Part shown: positions 39,701 through 50,987 of the stretch, piece after piece
How the letters are laid out: each line of letters begins with the position of its first letter
Position numbering within the stretch: position 1 is the stretch's first letter
Origin: Liolophura sinensis
Lineage: Eukaryota; Mollusca; Polyplacophora; Chitonida; Chitonidae
Length of the DNA stretch: 64,000 nucleotides
Assembly: GCF_032854445.1 (NCBI RefSeq)
Contig: NC_088302.1
Coordinates: 50,186,046 to 50,250,045, forward strand
Direction: 5' to 3'
Made by a program: the position numbers and the translations under genes
Notes under the pieces: generated by a model
Databases searched by the model: none
Told to the model about the DNA's origin: nothing
What the model saw: the letters and a program-made list of their open reading frames with translations, nothing else

Positions 39701-42700
39701 ACTTGATATTGTACCCTCCTCATGTTCCTCAGTTCCATCACATGCTCTGAAGACCTGACTTGATATTGTACTCTCCTCATTTTCCCCACTTCCATCACAT
39801 GCTCTGAAGACCTGACTTGATATTGTACTCTCCTCATGTTCCTCAGTTCCATCACATGCTCTGAACACCTGACTTGATATTGTACTCTCCTCATGTTCCC
39901 CAGTTCCATCACATGCTCTGAACACCTGACTTGATATTGTACTCTCCACACGTTCCCCAGTTCCATCACATGCTCTGAAGACCTGACTTGATATTGCACT
40001 CTCCACACGTTCCCCAGTTCCATCACATGCTCTGAAGATCTGACTTGATACTGCACTCTCCACACGTTTCCCAGTTCCATCACATGCTCTGAAGACCTGA
40101 CTTGATATTGTACTCTCCTCATGTTCCTCAGTTCCATCACATGCTCTGAAGACCTGACTTGATATTGTACTCTCCTCATGTTCCCCAGTTCCATCACATG
40201 CTCTGAAAACCTGACTTGATGCTGTACTCTCCTCATTTTCCCCACTTCCATCACATGCTCTGAAGACCTGACTTGATATTGTACTCTCCTCATGTTCCCC
40301 AGTTCCATCACATGCTCTCAAGACCTGACTTGATATTGTACTCTCCACAAGTTCCCCAGTTCCATCATATGTTCTGAAGACCTGACTTGATACTGTACTC
40401 TTCTCACGTTCCCCAGTTCCATCACATGCTCTGAAGACCTGACTTGATATTGTACTCTCCTCATGTTCCCCAGTTCCATCACATGCTCTGAAGACCTGAC
40501 TTGATATTGCACTCTCCACACGTTCCCCAGTTCCATCACATGCTCTGAAGATCTGACTTGATATTGCACTCTCCACACGTTCCCCAGTTCCATCACATGC
40601 TCTGAAGATCTGACTTGATACTGCACTCTCCACATGTTCCCCAGTTCCATCACATGCTCTGAAGACCTGACTTGATATTGTACTCTCCTCACATTCCCCA
40701 GTTCCATCACATGCTCTGAAGACCTGACTTGATACTGTACTCTCCTGATGTTCCCCACTTCCATCACATGCTATGAAGACCTGATTTGATATTGTGCTCT
40801 CCATATGTTCCCCAGTTCCATCACATGCTCTGAAGACCTGACTTGATATTGTGCTCTCCTCACATTCCCCAGTTCCATCACATGCTCTGAAGATCTGACT
40901 TGATACTGTACCCTCCACATGTTCCCCACTTCCATCACATGCTCTGAAGACCTGACTTGATATTGTACTCTCATGTTCCCCACTTCCATCACATGCTCTG
41001 AAGACCTGACTTGATATTGTACTCTCCTCACGTTCCCCAGTTCCATCACATGCTCTGAAGACCTGACTTGATATTGTACTCTCCTCACGTTCCCCAGTTC
41101 CATCACATGCTCTAAGGACCTGACTTGATATTGTACTCTCCTCATGTTCCCCACTTCCATCACATGCTCTGAAGACCTGACTTGATATTGTACTCTCCAC
41201 ACGTTCCCCAGTTCCATCACATGCTCTGAAGACCTGACTTGATATTGCACTCTCCTCACGTTCCCCAGTTCCATCACATGCTCTGAAGACCTGACTTGAT
41301 ATTGTACTCTCCACATCTTCCCCAGTTCCATCACATGCTCTGAAGACCTGACTTGATATTGCACTCTCCACATGTTCCCCAGTTCCATCACATGCTCTGA
41401 AGACCTGACTTGATATTGCACTCTCCACATGTTCTCCAGTTCCATCACATGCTCTGAAGACCTGACTTGATATTGTACTCTCCACATGTTCCCCAGTTCC
41501 ATCACATGCTCTGAAGACCTGACTTGATATTGTACTCTCCTCACGTTCCCCAGTTCCATCACATGCTCTCAAGACCTGACTTGATATTGTACTCTCCTCA
41601 CGTTCCCCAGTTCCATCACATGCTCTAAGGACCTGACTTGATATTGTACTCTCCTCATGTTCCCCACTTCCATCACATGCTCTGAAGACCTGACTTGATA
41701 TTGTACTCTCCACACGTTCCCCAGTTCCATCACATGCTCTGAAGACCTGACTTGATATTGCACTCTCCCCACGTTCCCCAGTTCCATCACATGCTCTAAG
41801 GACCTGACTTGATATTGTACTCTCCTCATGTTCCCCACTTCCATCACATGCTCTGAAGACCTGACTTGATATTGTACTCTCCACACGTTCCCCAGTTCCA
41901 TCACATGCTCTGAAGACCTGACTTGATATTGCACTCTCCCCACGTTCCCCAGTTCCATCACATGCTCTGAAGACCTGACTTGATATTGTACTCTCCACAT
42001 CTTCCCCAGTTCCATCACATGCTCTGAAGACCTGACTTGATATTGCACTCTCCACATGTTCCCCAGTTCCATCACATGCTCTGAAGACCTGACTTGATAT
42101 TGCACTCTCCACATGTTCTCCAGTTCCATCACATGCTCTGAAGACCTGACTTGATATTGTACTCTCCACATGTTCCCCAGTTCCATCACATGCTCTGAAG
42201 ACCTGACTTGATATTGCACTCTCCACATGTTCCCCAGTTCCATCACATGCTCTGAAGACCTGACTTGATATTGCACTCTCCACATGTTCCCCAGTTCCAT
42301 CACATGCTCTGAAGACCTGATTTGATATTGTGCTCTCCACATGTTCCCCACTTCCATCACATGCTCTGAAGACCTGACTTGATATTGTGCTCTCCTCACG
42401 TTCCCCAGTTCCATCACATGCTCTGAAGACCTGACTTGATATTGTACTCTCCTCATGTTCCCCAGTTCCATCACATGCTCTGAAGACCTGACTTGATATT
42501 GTACTCTCCACATGTTCCCCAGTTCCATCAAAAGCTCTGAAGACCTGACTTGATATTGTACTCTCCTCATGTTCCCCAGTTCCATCACATGCTCTGAAGG
42601 CCTGACTTGATATTGTACTCTCCTCATGTTCCCCACTTCCATCACATGCTCTGAAGACCTGACTTGATACTGTACTCTCCACACGTTCCCCAGTTCCATC

Positions 42701-45055
42701 ATATGTTCTGAAGACCTGACTTGATATTGTACTCTCCTCACGTTCCCCAGTTCCATCACATGCTCTGAAGACCTGACTTGATATTGTACTCTCCTCACGT
42801 TCCCCAGTTCCATCACATGCTCTGAATACCTGACTTGATATTGCACTCTCCTCACGTTCCCCAATTCCATCACATGCTCTGAAGACCTGACTTGATATTG
42901 TACTCTCCTCATGTTCCCCAGTTCCATCACATGCTCTGAAGACCTGACTTGATATTGTACTCTCCTCATGTTCCCCACTTCCATCACATGCTCTGAAGAC
43001 CTGACTTGATATTGTACTCTCCACATGTTCCCCAGCTTCATAACATGCTCTAAAGACCTGACTTGATATTGCACTCTCCACATGTTCCCCAGTTCCATCA
43101 CATGCTCTGAAAACCTGACTTGATACTGCACTCTCCTCACGTTCCCCAGTTCCATCACATGCTCTGAAGACCTGACTTGATATTGTACTCTCCTCATGTT
43201 CCCCACTTCCATCACATGCTCTGAAGACCTGACTTGATATTGTACTCTCCACATGTTCCCCAGCTTCATAACATGCTCTCAAGACCTGACTTGATACTGT
43301 ACTCTCCTCATGTTCCCCAGTTCCATCACATGCTCTGAAGACCTGACTTGATATTGTACTCTCCACATCTTCTCCAGTTCCATCACATGCTCTGAAAACC
43401 TGACTTGATATTGTACTCTCCACATGTTCCCCAGTTCCACCACATGCTCTGAAGACCTGACTTGATACTGTACTCTCCTCATGTTCCCCAGTTCCATCAC
43501 ATGCTCTGAAGACCTGACTTGATACTGTACTCTCCTGATGTTCCCCACTTCCATCACATGCTATGAAGACCTGATTTGATATTGTGCTCTCCACATGTTC
43601 CCCAGTTCCATCACATGCTCTGAAGACCTGACTTGATATTGTGCTCTCCTCACGTTCCCCAGTTCCATCACATGCTCTGAAGATCTGACTTGATACTGTA
43701 CCCTCCACATGTTCCCCAGTTCCATCACATGCTCTGAAGACCTGACTTGATATTGTACTCTCATGTTCCCCACTTCCATCACATGCTCTGAAGACCTGAC
43801 TTGATACTGTACTCTCCTCATGTTCCTCAGTTCCATCACATGCTCTGAAGACCTGACTTGATATTGTACTCTCCTCATGTTCCCCAGTTCCATCACATGC
43901 TCTGAAGACCTGACTTGATATTGTACCCTCCTCATGTTCCTCAGTTCCATCACATGCTCTGAAGACCTGACTTGATATTGTACTCTCCTCATGTTCCCCA
44001 GTTCCATCACATGCTCTGAAGACCTGACTTGATATTGTACTCTCCTCACGTTCCCCACTTCCATCACATGGTCTTAAGACCTGACTTGATATTGTACTCT
44101 CCTCATGTTCCCCACTTCCATCGCATGCTCTTAAGACCTGACTTGATATTGTACTCTCCTCATGTTCCCCAGTTCCATCGCATGCTCTGAAGACCTGACT
44201 TGATATTGTACTCTCCTCATGTTCCCCAGTTCCATCACATGCTCTGAAGTACTGACTTGATACTGTACTCTCCACATGTTCCCCAGTTCCATCACATGCT
44301 CTGAAGACCTGACTTGATATTGTACTCTCCACATGTTCCCCAGTTCCATCACATGCTCTGAAGACCTGACTTGATATTGTACCCTCCTCATGTTCCTCAG
44401 TTCCATCACATGCTCTGAAGACCTGACTTGATATTGTACTCTCCTCATGTTCCCCAGTTCCATCACATGCTCTGAAGACCTGACTTGATATTGTACTCTC
44501 CTCATTTTCCCCACTTCCATCACATGCTCTGAAGACCTGACTTGATATTGTACTCTTCTCATGTTCCCTAGTTCCATCACATACCGATAACAAACAAACT
44601 CTAGCAGACCTAAAACACCTGGGCCTCCATAACTGAGTTACTTCTTTGGTCCTGATTCTGAGAGTTCATTGTTTTGTGTATTGTTTGAAAAGTGGCATAA
44701 TATTCTACTGGAAAAATGTGAGTTTCACCACTAAAGGTTATATTTTACAACACATATTTGCCTCTTTTAGGGAAAATCCACTAAACGTACCCCCTACTGC
44801 CCCCCATCCCCCGTAATCTCCCCTGCATTTCTTACCTCCTCCATTACGATAGACCAGATAAGGAAATCTCCAGACATTTCCCAGTCCCACCACATAACCA
44901 AGGCCTGACATGATAAACTCCAGCTTGCCCGCCCAGTTTCCTCGCACCTTGTTTTCATCGTCAGAGGAGTTGGTGTCCGCACTGTAGCCATCAATGTCCA
45001 CCATGTCGGTGAGGTAGCCTCCTCCTGGACTCATGTCCTGAGTCTGGTTGTAAAT
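27572..45055 (-). CDS. Gene B: SLC6 transporter, glycine-transporter-like, all 12 TMs
   Basis: Exons in transcript order: 45055-44836, 37266-37135, 36826-36683, 35398-35167, 34831-34699, 34565-34327, 33965-33841, 33043-32799, 30679-30479, 29802-29635, 28736-28592 and 27771-27572. From ATG at 45034 they give 2,163 bp (720 residues plus stop), all phases consistent. This suits a Na+/Cl--coupled amino-acid symporter of the plasma membrane. Visible are [20 protein letters not shown] (TM1; Gly, not Asp, at the amine-binding position), a disulphide-type C-x8-C in EL2 with many N-glycosylation sequons, [18 protein letters not shown] (TM6; Ser as in GlyT2), [13 protein letters not shown] (TM8) and [12 protein letters not shown] (TM10). 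An oddity is Asp replacing the usual TM7 Asn. The start codon is uncertain, because the first exon is open to its acceptor and an upstream exon may exist. Substrate glycine or a similar small amino acid is inferred. Confidence 0.92.
28592..28736 (-). CDS. Gene B exon: proximal C-tail, with optional read-through to 28563
   Basis: After acceptor TTACAG the exon encodes [20 protein letters not shown], then [16 protein letters not shown] good donor (ACAG|GTGAAT) lies at 28592/28591 in phase 1 and joins the exon at 27771 in frame. If that donor is not used, the frame continues GECRPQTCS to TAA at 28563. Both ends are possible isoforms. Confidence 0.88.
28875..29009 (+). repeat. 34-bp tandem repeat, 4 copies
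   Basis: The unit contains GAGATACTTATTCTGTTACT and TTTTGTTCTCT. Copies are nearly identical. It lies in gene B's intron between 28736 and 29635. Confidence 0.95.
29418..29562 (-). mobile_element. SINE type 1, truncated
   Basis: On the + strand it reads ATTGGTGTTTTATGCCGTAC, then TTCACTTATACGACGGCGGC and CAGCATTATGGTGG. These are the reverse complement of the type 1 tail. The tRNA-like head is absent. Confidence 0.88.
29635..29802 (-). CDS. Gene B exon: TM12
   Basis: The exon is 168 bp between TTTCAG and GTGTGT. It encodes [16 protein letters not shown], then [14 protein letters not shown] and TM12, ending SQEGTFLQ. Its length is identical in genes A and C. Confidence 0.94.
29803..30478 (-). 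other. Gene B intron before the TM12 exon
   Basis: No array or SINE is seen. It includes a short segment (around 30127-30170) resembling 34187-34230 (AACCACTAAAG ... CAGTGGAA), possibly a further dispersed repeat. Confidence 0.6.
30479..30679 (-). CDS. Gene B exon: TM10 and TM11
   Basis: The exon is 201 bp with donor GTGAGT. It begins [19 protein letters not shown], then [16 protein letters not shown] and [16 protein letters not shown]. The acceptor GTTGCAG and the first nine codons are the 3'-most copy of the tandem array that fills the preceding intron. Confidence 0.95.
30661..32785 (-). repeat. ~44-bp tandem array built from gene B's own 3' splice site
   Basis: Roughly 40 units of 43-45 bp fill the intron 30680-32798, starting about 25 bp from its donor. 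On gene B's strand each unit reads GTGTTGCAG, then GGAGGTATATACTGG and a CAGCTGATG-like end. This is the acceptor of the 30679 exon plus its first nine codons (GGIYWLQLM). The copy at 30661-30690 is the real exon boundary. A SINE interrupts the array at 31071-31338. Unit length is not a multiple of three. Confidence 0.93.
31071..31338 (-). mobile_element. SINE type 1, full length, inserted in the array
   Basis: On the - strand the head has a perfect A box, TGGCTCAGTTGG, and a B-box-like GAGTTGAAGTC. The tail reads out as ATTGGTGTTTTACGCCATAC on the + strand. AGTTA on both sides may be the target-site duplication, splitting an ACAAGTTACACATC-type unit of the array. Confidence 0.92.
32799..33043 (-). 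CDS. Gene B exon: EL4, TM8 and TM9
   Basis: The exon is 245 bp, equal to gene A's 113 + 132. It encodes [38 protein letters not shown] and [19 protein letters not shown], then TM9 ending LGLPLTTQ. Donor GTTTGT opens the array-filled intron. Confidence 0.95.
33044..33840 (-). other. Gene B intron before the EL4-TM8 exon
   Basis: AT-rich sequence; nothing recognised. Confidence 0.75.
33841..33965 (-). CDS. Gene B exon: TM7 with Asn-to-Asp change
   Basis: The exon is 125 bp between CTTACAG and GTGAGT. It encodes [19 protein letters not shown], then [18 protein letters not shown]. Alignment with gene A ([11 protein letters not shown]) puts Asp where nearly all SLC6 proteins have the Na1/Cl--site Asn. 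The Ser four residues later is kept. Confidence 0.93.
34327..34565 (-). CDS. Gene B exon: TM5, EL3 and TM6
   Basis: The exon is 239 bp, equal to gene A's 135 + 104 without the intervening intron. It encodes [35 protein letters not shown], and [19 protein letters not shown] before [12 protein letters not shown]. Donor GTGAGA follows. Confidence 0.95.
34699..34831 (-). CDS. Gene B exon: TM4
   Basis: The exon is 133 bp between TTTGCAG and GTAGGC. It encodes [19 protein letters not shown], then [15 protein letters not shown] and [17 protein letters not shown] is the highly conserved TM4-TM5 link. Confidence 0.94.
35167..35398 (-). CDS. Gene B exon: extracellular loop EL2
   Basis: The exon is 232 bp between CCTTCAG and GTGAGT. 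It begins [13 protein letters not shown] and ends NTPSEEFFY, the latter matching the conserved EEFF/EEYW segment before TM4. It carries NCS, NSS, NMS, NTT and NNT sequons, as expected for a glycosylated large outer loop. Confidence 0.9.
35671..35750 (+). repeat. Dispersed repeat family Y, copy 1
   Basis: ATTCTTCAGCC, GCATGTTTGCAAG and TTATTCTGTGTAGACTGATA match the reverse complement of 58715-58795 in order. Confidence 0.7.
35885..36030 (-). repeat. Dispersed repeat family X, copy 2
   Basis: This is the inverted counterpart of 19920-20063, lying within the gene B intron 35399-36682. The shared order of blocks makes common origin clear. Confidence 0.75.
36278..36530 (-). mobile_element. SINE type 1, diverged
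   Basis: GTGTTTTATGCCGTGCTCAA, TTCACTTATACGATGGTGGC and a decayed tRNA-like end (TGTGCTATGCTGGCACG) identify it. Confidence 0.85.
36683..36826 (-). CDS. Gene B exon: TM3 and start of EL2
   Basis: The exon is 144 bp between TTACCAG and donor GTAAGT. It encodes [18 protein letters not shown], then [17 protein letters not shown] and SCKNTWNTV. The phase requires the GTAAGT donor, not the GTATGT four bases earlier. That choice completes Trp and gives the Cys-x8-Cys pair of EL2. Confidence 0.92.
37135..37266 (-). CDS. Gene B exon: TM2
   Basis: The exon is 132 bp between TTGGCAG and GTACTC. It encodes [18 protein letters not shown], then [17 protein letters not shown] and VPLLK. GIPLxFMELxxGQY is the TM2 family signature. 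Confidence 0.95.
37267..39256 (-). other. Gene B first intron, portion 3' of the 57-bp array
   Basis: AT-rich sequence. It contains a perfect 11-bp hairpin at 38899-38927 and a small ~22-bp four-copy repeat (CACTTGAACACCC) at 39109-39195. Short open frames near 38.0-38.4 kb look like chance. Confidence 0.65.
38899..38927. other. Perfect 11-bp hairpin
   Basis: TTGTACTATCT and AGATAGTACAA flank a 7-nt loop (CGAGAAA). It lies in gene B's first intron. Confidence 0.6.
39282..44590 (-). repeat. 57-bp minisatellite, ~94 copies, open over 1,778 codons
   Basis: The array occupies most of gene B's first intron (37267-44835). On gene B's strand the unit translates as the 19-residue [19 protein letters not shown], repeated with variants (T/S, G/E, H/R, E/V, T/A, I/V). 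The frame stays open from about 44593 to a TAA at 39257. The only length variants I saw drop exactly 3 bp (GEHESTI, two places). A second frame (unit [19 protein letters not shown]) is long but broken by stops several times. There is no ATG at the head of the long frame; the nominal start is TTG. No signal peptide or known domain is visible. I read it as a minisatellite; coding is unproven. Confidence 0.95.
44836..45055 (-). CDS. Gene B exon: N-terminus and TM1
   Basis: The exon is 220 bp, with acceptor CTGCAG above 45055 and donor GTAAGA below 44836. It encodes [18 protein letters not shown], an acidic stretch ([11 protein letters not shown]), [15 protein letters not shown] and [27 protein letters not shown] and [11 protein letters not shown] are defining SLC6 motifs. 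The first ATG in the exon is at 45034-45032; whether translation starts there is not shown. Confidence 0.93.
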
Positions 45056-46054
45056 CTGCAGGGCAGGTGAAAAGTATTCATGTAATACCTACCCTTATCA
45101 GGCAGGAGCTTCAATGATGAAGGCTTCAGGTAGGAAAAACTATCCCTATCTGACAAAAAAAACATTCACAGAAGTTGTGGTAAACGAAAAAAAAAAAAAA
45201 AAACACTTCCAAATTAATTAATCCGGTTATACATATACTATAAGTAAATCTAATCATGCATTTTTGAAAGACTGTTCCCTACCTGAATAGAATACACAGG
45301 CCAGAGGCTATCTGTGTACTGCACATGACAAACATACATGGCTCATGGCAATACATCCATGTACATCTGGATAATTTAATACTCCTTTACAATGTACAAA
45401 CTAAACAACATAGCTTGAACCACACTAAACATAAATTTACAATACATGCAAAATCATGAAAACCAATCAACTTACACTCTAGTCCTGAGTTAAGACAATG
45501 ACCCGTTAATGCAAATATGATGGAATTCTTTCAAAAATTTGAACAGCTGACCAACAGACATATCATGCAATTTCGACACTCACACAGCTGCCTGCCACAG
45601 GTAAAGGTTTGATAACAAGGGTTTTTCTTCCATGATTTCAAAAGTGAATCTTTCAAATCTAGCCCGTTTATCCTTGAGAATCTTCACTGATAAAATGTAC
45701 CATATCATATTTTATAATTTTGAGGTGCTGAGAAGAATGTGTTCAAACAACTTTTGCAGACGTAACTACATGTATAATTGTTCCTGCACTATAATCAAGT
45801 ACTTAGAACTCCCCTAGTGCACCATTAAAATACTTTTACTCATAATGCACTTGCAAAGCATTTATCAGAGGGTATACATGTATGTAGTAGAAAACTATCA
45901 ATCAATACTACACAGAGCAAATAATGTTTGATTACTTGTTTGGTGTTTTAGGCCACTAAGGAGGCACATGTAACAAGACTGGGAATACTAAAGCTTTCAA
46001 ATCACCCAGTTAAGGATAGAGTACTTACTTTTACATAAACGGCTAGAAAAAACC

Positions 46055-46160
46055 CCAAACTGAGACATAATAAAACACAAACTGAGACATAATAAAACGC
46101 AAACTGAGACATAATAAAATGCAAACTGAGACATAATAAAACGCAAACTGAGACATAATA
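46055..46160 (+). repeat. 22-bp tandem repeat, 5 copies
   Basis: The unit AACTGAGACATAATAAAACG plus 2 bp recurs at 22-bp spacing with few changes. Confidence 0.95.
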
Positions 46161-49100
46161 CAAGTCACATGAGACTGGATTTCCCTGGCCATGTGTGACG
46201 ACTTGCCAACTATCAAACTGTCCTTGCTCCTCCAGTTTTACTCCCCACGCTGTGATCGCTGTGTATTTTGAACATATGTCACATATACAGAAGGTCATTT
46301 CTGTCATATAATTCCAAACAGTGACACTTTGGAATTACATATGGTGAACTTCTTAATCAATTAAGATTTCAGATCAAGACTCCTTATCACTATCCTACAC
46401 AGAAGATAGCATGCTAGCAGCCTGAATCCAAAAATTATCAACTAATGTTTTGTCTACTCCATTAACATATTACACAAAACCATTTCCGAGCCATAAGCTT
46501 TATGTTAGACTGAACCAGTCGTACCTGAATACTCAGGTAAGCATTATGGTTCACTCAGTCAGACAGACATAGAGCTAGTCCTGATTATGTCAGGCAGGTA
46601 TTACATGGGTACAGGTTCACTGTATTACCTCATACACAATTCAGGTACAGGTACTTATTTGTTAGGCTTTAAACCTCCTGGCAAGTTTGGAGAGTGGTGA
46701 CTGACCCCAACTTTGTAGCATGTAGCACAATTTGAACACTTTAGCCACAATGACCTTGATATTAGCCTTTCCTACAACAGAGGACATGCCGGACTGGCTT
46801 ACTATAGATACAATGGTTTTCCTCTTACATACCACACGATCAATCTTGAATGAATGGTTAATGCTGTAGCTATATAAGAGGTGATGCAAACTTAAAACCC
46901 CAATTCCCTGGAAATATATTTGTGCCACACTAAGGAACTTAAGGAACATATATGGCTCTGAAAGAAGTTGTAGAGGGATTTGTCACGTACATTCATGCAC
47001 ATATCATTTTAACAACTGTTAATGACAGGTGGAAAATGACTAAGACACTCTGCATATTACAGTGGTTATCACGCTGGGTTCAGGCAAGCTTTTTAACACC
47101 TTGTTTATAAAGGGAAGAGATGGGGTTAAAAGGTGTAGAGAATGTTTTAGAAGAATAGTGCACTAAAGATCAACTATTTACAAATTTAATGCATCACCTC
47201 TCAATGGAAGAATAAGACACAGTAGGGCCCAAAAACTTGCTTGAATGCAGGTAAAAACTGATCAGTGACTGACTGAGCTGATCGTGGAAAAGTAACAGGT
47301 ACAGGTTGTATAATCTGAGGAATGAGGAGCCCCCGGGGTAGTGTGTTGTTTGGAAGGTGGGGATGAATGCTGTTTTAGGCGTTCTATTGTGTACAGTCAC
47401 AGTTGATCAGTGAACTGTGACAGGCAACAAAGTATAGCTGGACATATGTCACATATGATAAGGACATCTGATAAGAAAAAGAAAAATAAGTAATATTATG
47501 TGTTATAACTGTCTTTAAAAATATCACTAAACACACATTTTAAGTCATATACATGCAGGTACATAAACAGTGTGGCCTTAACAATGCTATCTGATAATTA
47601 ACAAGAATGATGTAACATCCTTTCAGGTGGAAGCTGATCTTTCATGTTAATAACCCAAGATACATTGGGTGTTACAGTTGTTATTCAAGTTACCTGTATG
47701 AATGTGAAATTCTGAGATAGACATATTTAAGTAGTAATACATTTTAATTAGTTATGGTGTTATTGTAATACTATAACTGTACATTGTCAAACTATCTACT
47801 GTCGGTAGCTGGAGGCACATCGTTCTTACTACGATATATATCAAAGGAGGTTCAACAAATAGTATTTACTAAAAGAATTTATCTCTTTAAATGTTTTTTT
47901 TAATAACATAACAACGAATGAACTTTATATGTACCTAAAGAAATCATTATACTTGCTATAATTGCAGTACTAGTTGTAAAAGTATTTACTTCATTCCATT
48001 ATCAAATGTAGACACAAATCTATTTCATCATCCCTTACGACAGCCACAAGAGAATACAGTCATCAGTCACAGTCAATTATATATGAAATGACTTACTTAT
48101 GCGGAGTACCTAACATGAAAAACTAAGTTTTACTTCAGCTTTATTCAGTGGGGATCAAGAAATCACAAAGAGAACAATTTGTCCTGACGACTGGTTGTTG
48201 GCATGTGCTGGTATTGTCAGATTAGTGGAAGTCGTTTATAGGGTGGATACAGTGGAATTATTTCTGTTATTTGCAATCACACTATTAGGGTATAGAACAA
48301 CTTCTCCTGTGGAAAGCCACTCCAGGATTTGAACCACTGACCTTATCCATCTCACTGCCTAATTAAGCAAAACATGTACATGTTAACCCTCATGACTGTT
48401 AAGCCAGCAGGCTCCAAGTCTCACTAATCTGATTAACATTTTGCCAAGTATACGAAAATATTTCATAACTGGACCATGAAGCCCAAGACAACATCACAAA
48501 CCGTAAGCATGACAGATGCACTCAACACAACAGGAAGTATACATATATGGTATTGTCATAAACACTCAAGAGAACATCTGTCAAATTTTAATCATATTAT
48601 CAATTTGAACTTAACTAAGCAATGTTGTAATTCTTTTTCTTAACAAAAATTTAAGCTTCCTAGTGATGTATTTATATTATTATAGTGTTCCAAAGATGGC
48701 TCAAAATCTGACTGATGTATGACCAGCTAGATAGTAAAGCACAAACCCAATCAACATGTACATGCAGCAAAAGCTGGTTTTGCACAGGCTACCTCACTGG
48801 TGAGAGTCTGGTGGTCCAGATACAGGACAACACCCCATTTAGATCAATGAAAATATATTATAGGCAAGGTATAACAAAGTTGGAAAATAAAACCACACAT
48901 AATAAAAGACTGTTATGGTCCATGTTCCATGCTGGGCAATGGCATATATGTGTATAGATGTAGAAAAAAATTAGCTGACATTTTGATGTCTGTTCAATAA
49001 TCCTAGTTCGGTGATTGATCCTTATCAAAATGTATGGGGATCCTGGGCGGCACCCATATGTGCTAAAAATAATCCTGAAATGTCAGTAGCTGAAAATCCA

Positions 49101-49189
49101 TTCCAGCCGACAATATCAATGAGTGAAAATAAAAAAAAAAGTATTGTGCTAGCCAATTAGTTTAACGCACACAGCAGAGCAGACAAAAA

Positions 49190-49262
49190 AACTTATGGCC
49201 ATTGTGGTATAAGTGAAATATTCTTGGGTACTGCGTAAAACGCAAATCAAATAAGTAAATGA
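49190..49262 (+). mobile_element. SINE type 1, tail fragment
   Basis: GGTATAAGTGAAATATTCTT, then GGGTACTGCGTAAAACGC and an AAATAAGTAAAT end, match the type 1 3' tail. Confidence 0.8.
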
Positions 49263-50987
49263 AATATTACAGTTGTATCACTTTTTGATTACAATCCACT
49301 TAAAAAGCCACATGGCCTACACTCTAGGATTTGTTAACTACATGGTTAGGCTCATTACATATGCCCAGTGAGGCACAGTAACTTGCATCAGCCGGGTAAG
49401 TTGCAACATTGAACATATTCAGTCAAGCACACTGTACTCACAACAATGTATTTCCTTTAATGACAAACTTGATTAATTTGAAAATTCATGGCAAATTACA
49501 TCTGAATAAAATGAAAAAGAACTTTCCCGTTTACATAACATTACACTGAGCATCCATATTCACTCACCCCAAAAGTTTAATACCAGGACGCATGATTTGA
49601 TTTACTTGCATATACATATTGTAACTTGCTCTATGCTATGCATGAGAACTGTGGCAGGTTGCACTGCAAGAACATGGGTTTTAAATGTCAGCGATTCTAC
49701 AGTTAACAACAACACTTAAATCAAAGAGTTTTATAAGAACATCAGTTTTGGCACATTTAGGAATACTCAACCACTCAGGTTTTTCTCAGAATTTAATCCA
49801 ACATCACAAAAAATCTCTTCAGTGGCACTACAAGGCAAATGAATCAATCAAAATGAAGCAAAATGTAACCCATGAAAAATACTAAAGTTTTTAAGTGAAA
49901 TATAGTAATTCATTTCTAAATAGCTTACCTGTCAAAATGAAAGTAAGAAAGTAACATCCATGTACCTTAAAATTTACTTAGACCCTAGCTCAGATAAATC
50001 TTTTCTCTTTTCTTCTACACTCCAAATTTTTCGATCAAGTTAGATTATTTTGTGGCAGAATGTCTCTTGACGTGGAACCACTAAGCGATTCACTATTGCA
50101 GCTTACCCCTCTTGCAACATGCACCCATCTCATCTCAACACAGTAAACCAATACACTGGTGCAGTAATTTTAATTTACATCCAGATACAGTACACATGTC
50201 TTTCACAACAACAGCACATTTCTTGGACATTGGCCAAATGGAAGATACATGTACATGCAATATCAATACAAAAATAGCAACGCCAATCCAATTTGTGACC
50301 GCAACTGGTGCTAAAACCCCATCCATAGCAAGCAATACTAAAGATGTTCAGCCATGCAATTAAAGAATCACATCCTTTGACACACTTACTTGTACCCTGC
50401 CTTACTGTCTGGTACATGTACACAAACTTCATGTAAGACCACACAAGATCAGTGTGCATGTAGCTGATCTGCCGAAGCATCAGCTTTTATAGTCAGATTA
50501 CAACAAAAGGCTGCCTGGTAAACACTGCGCAAATGTCTCCATAAACAGACTGAAGAGTGCTCTGCAAATTTGCTCATCTTACAGAGCAATTTCATTTTAG
50601 CCTTTCTGTAGTTTCCACAAATAAAGAGGGCTGTGCACATGTTAGAAATTATAGTCTTATACATGTGCAGCTAACATCATACCCATTAGCAACTCTAATT
50701 GAAGTTCCACTGGCTACAAACTAGACACTGAAGTGCTTTTGACTTTAGTTGAAGGAAAAAATCCTGAAATATGCTGGATACAGTATATCAATATTTCCTT
50801 GCTAAAAACTGGGTTTTAAGGTTATGTATGTACATACACTGTATACAGTCATGTTTCTATGGAAAAAATGTGTGCCTGTGAAACCGCTTCACATAACAGT
50901 GTGGAAGAAACCAAATGCAAATGAAGCCACATACACTACATGTACACAATTTATACTGTTAGATGGTGGTACATCAAGAGGACCCCA

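Larger units (their letters stand above)
45056..50987. other. Region 5' of gene B's TM1 exon
   Basis: Intron or upstream flank of gene B. It contains a poly-A run near 45188, a short SINE type 1 scrap near 45932-45960, a 22-bp array at 46055-46160 and a SINE type 1 tail at 49190-49262. No convincing exon was identified on either strand. Confidence 0.5.

Noticed and set aside
39257-44593. A 1,778-residue protein gene
   Set aside because: It is a 57-bp tandem repeat with no ATG at the head, inside an intron. The openness follows largely from a stop-free unit whose length is a multiple of three. Listed as a repeat, with the coding question kept as a finding.
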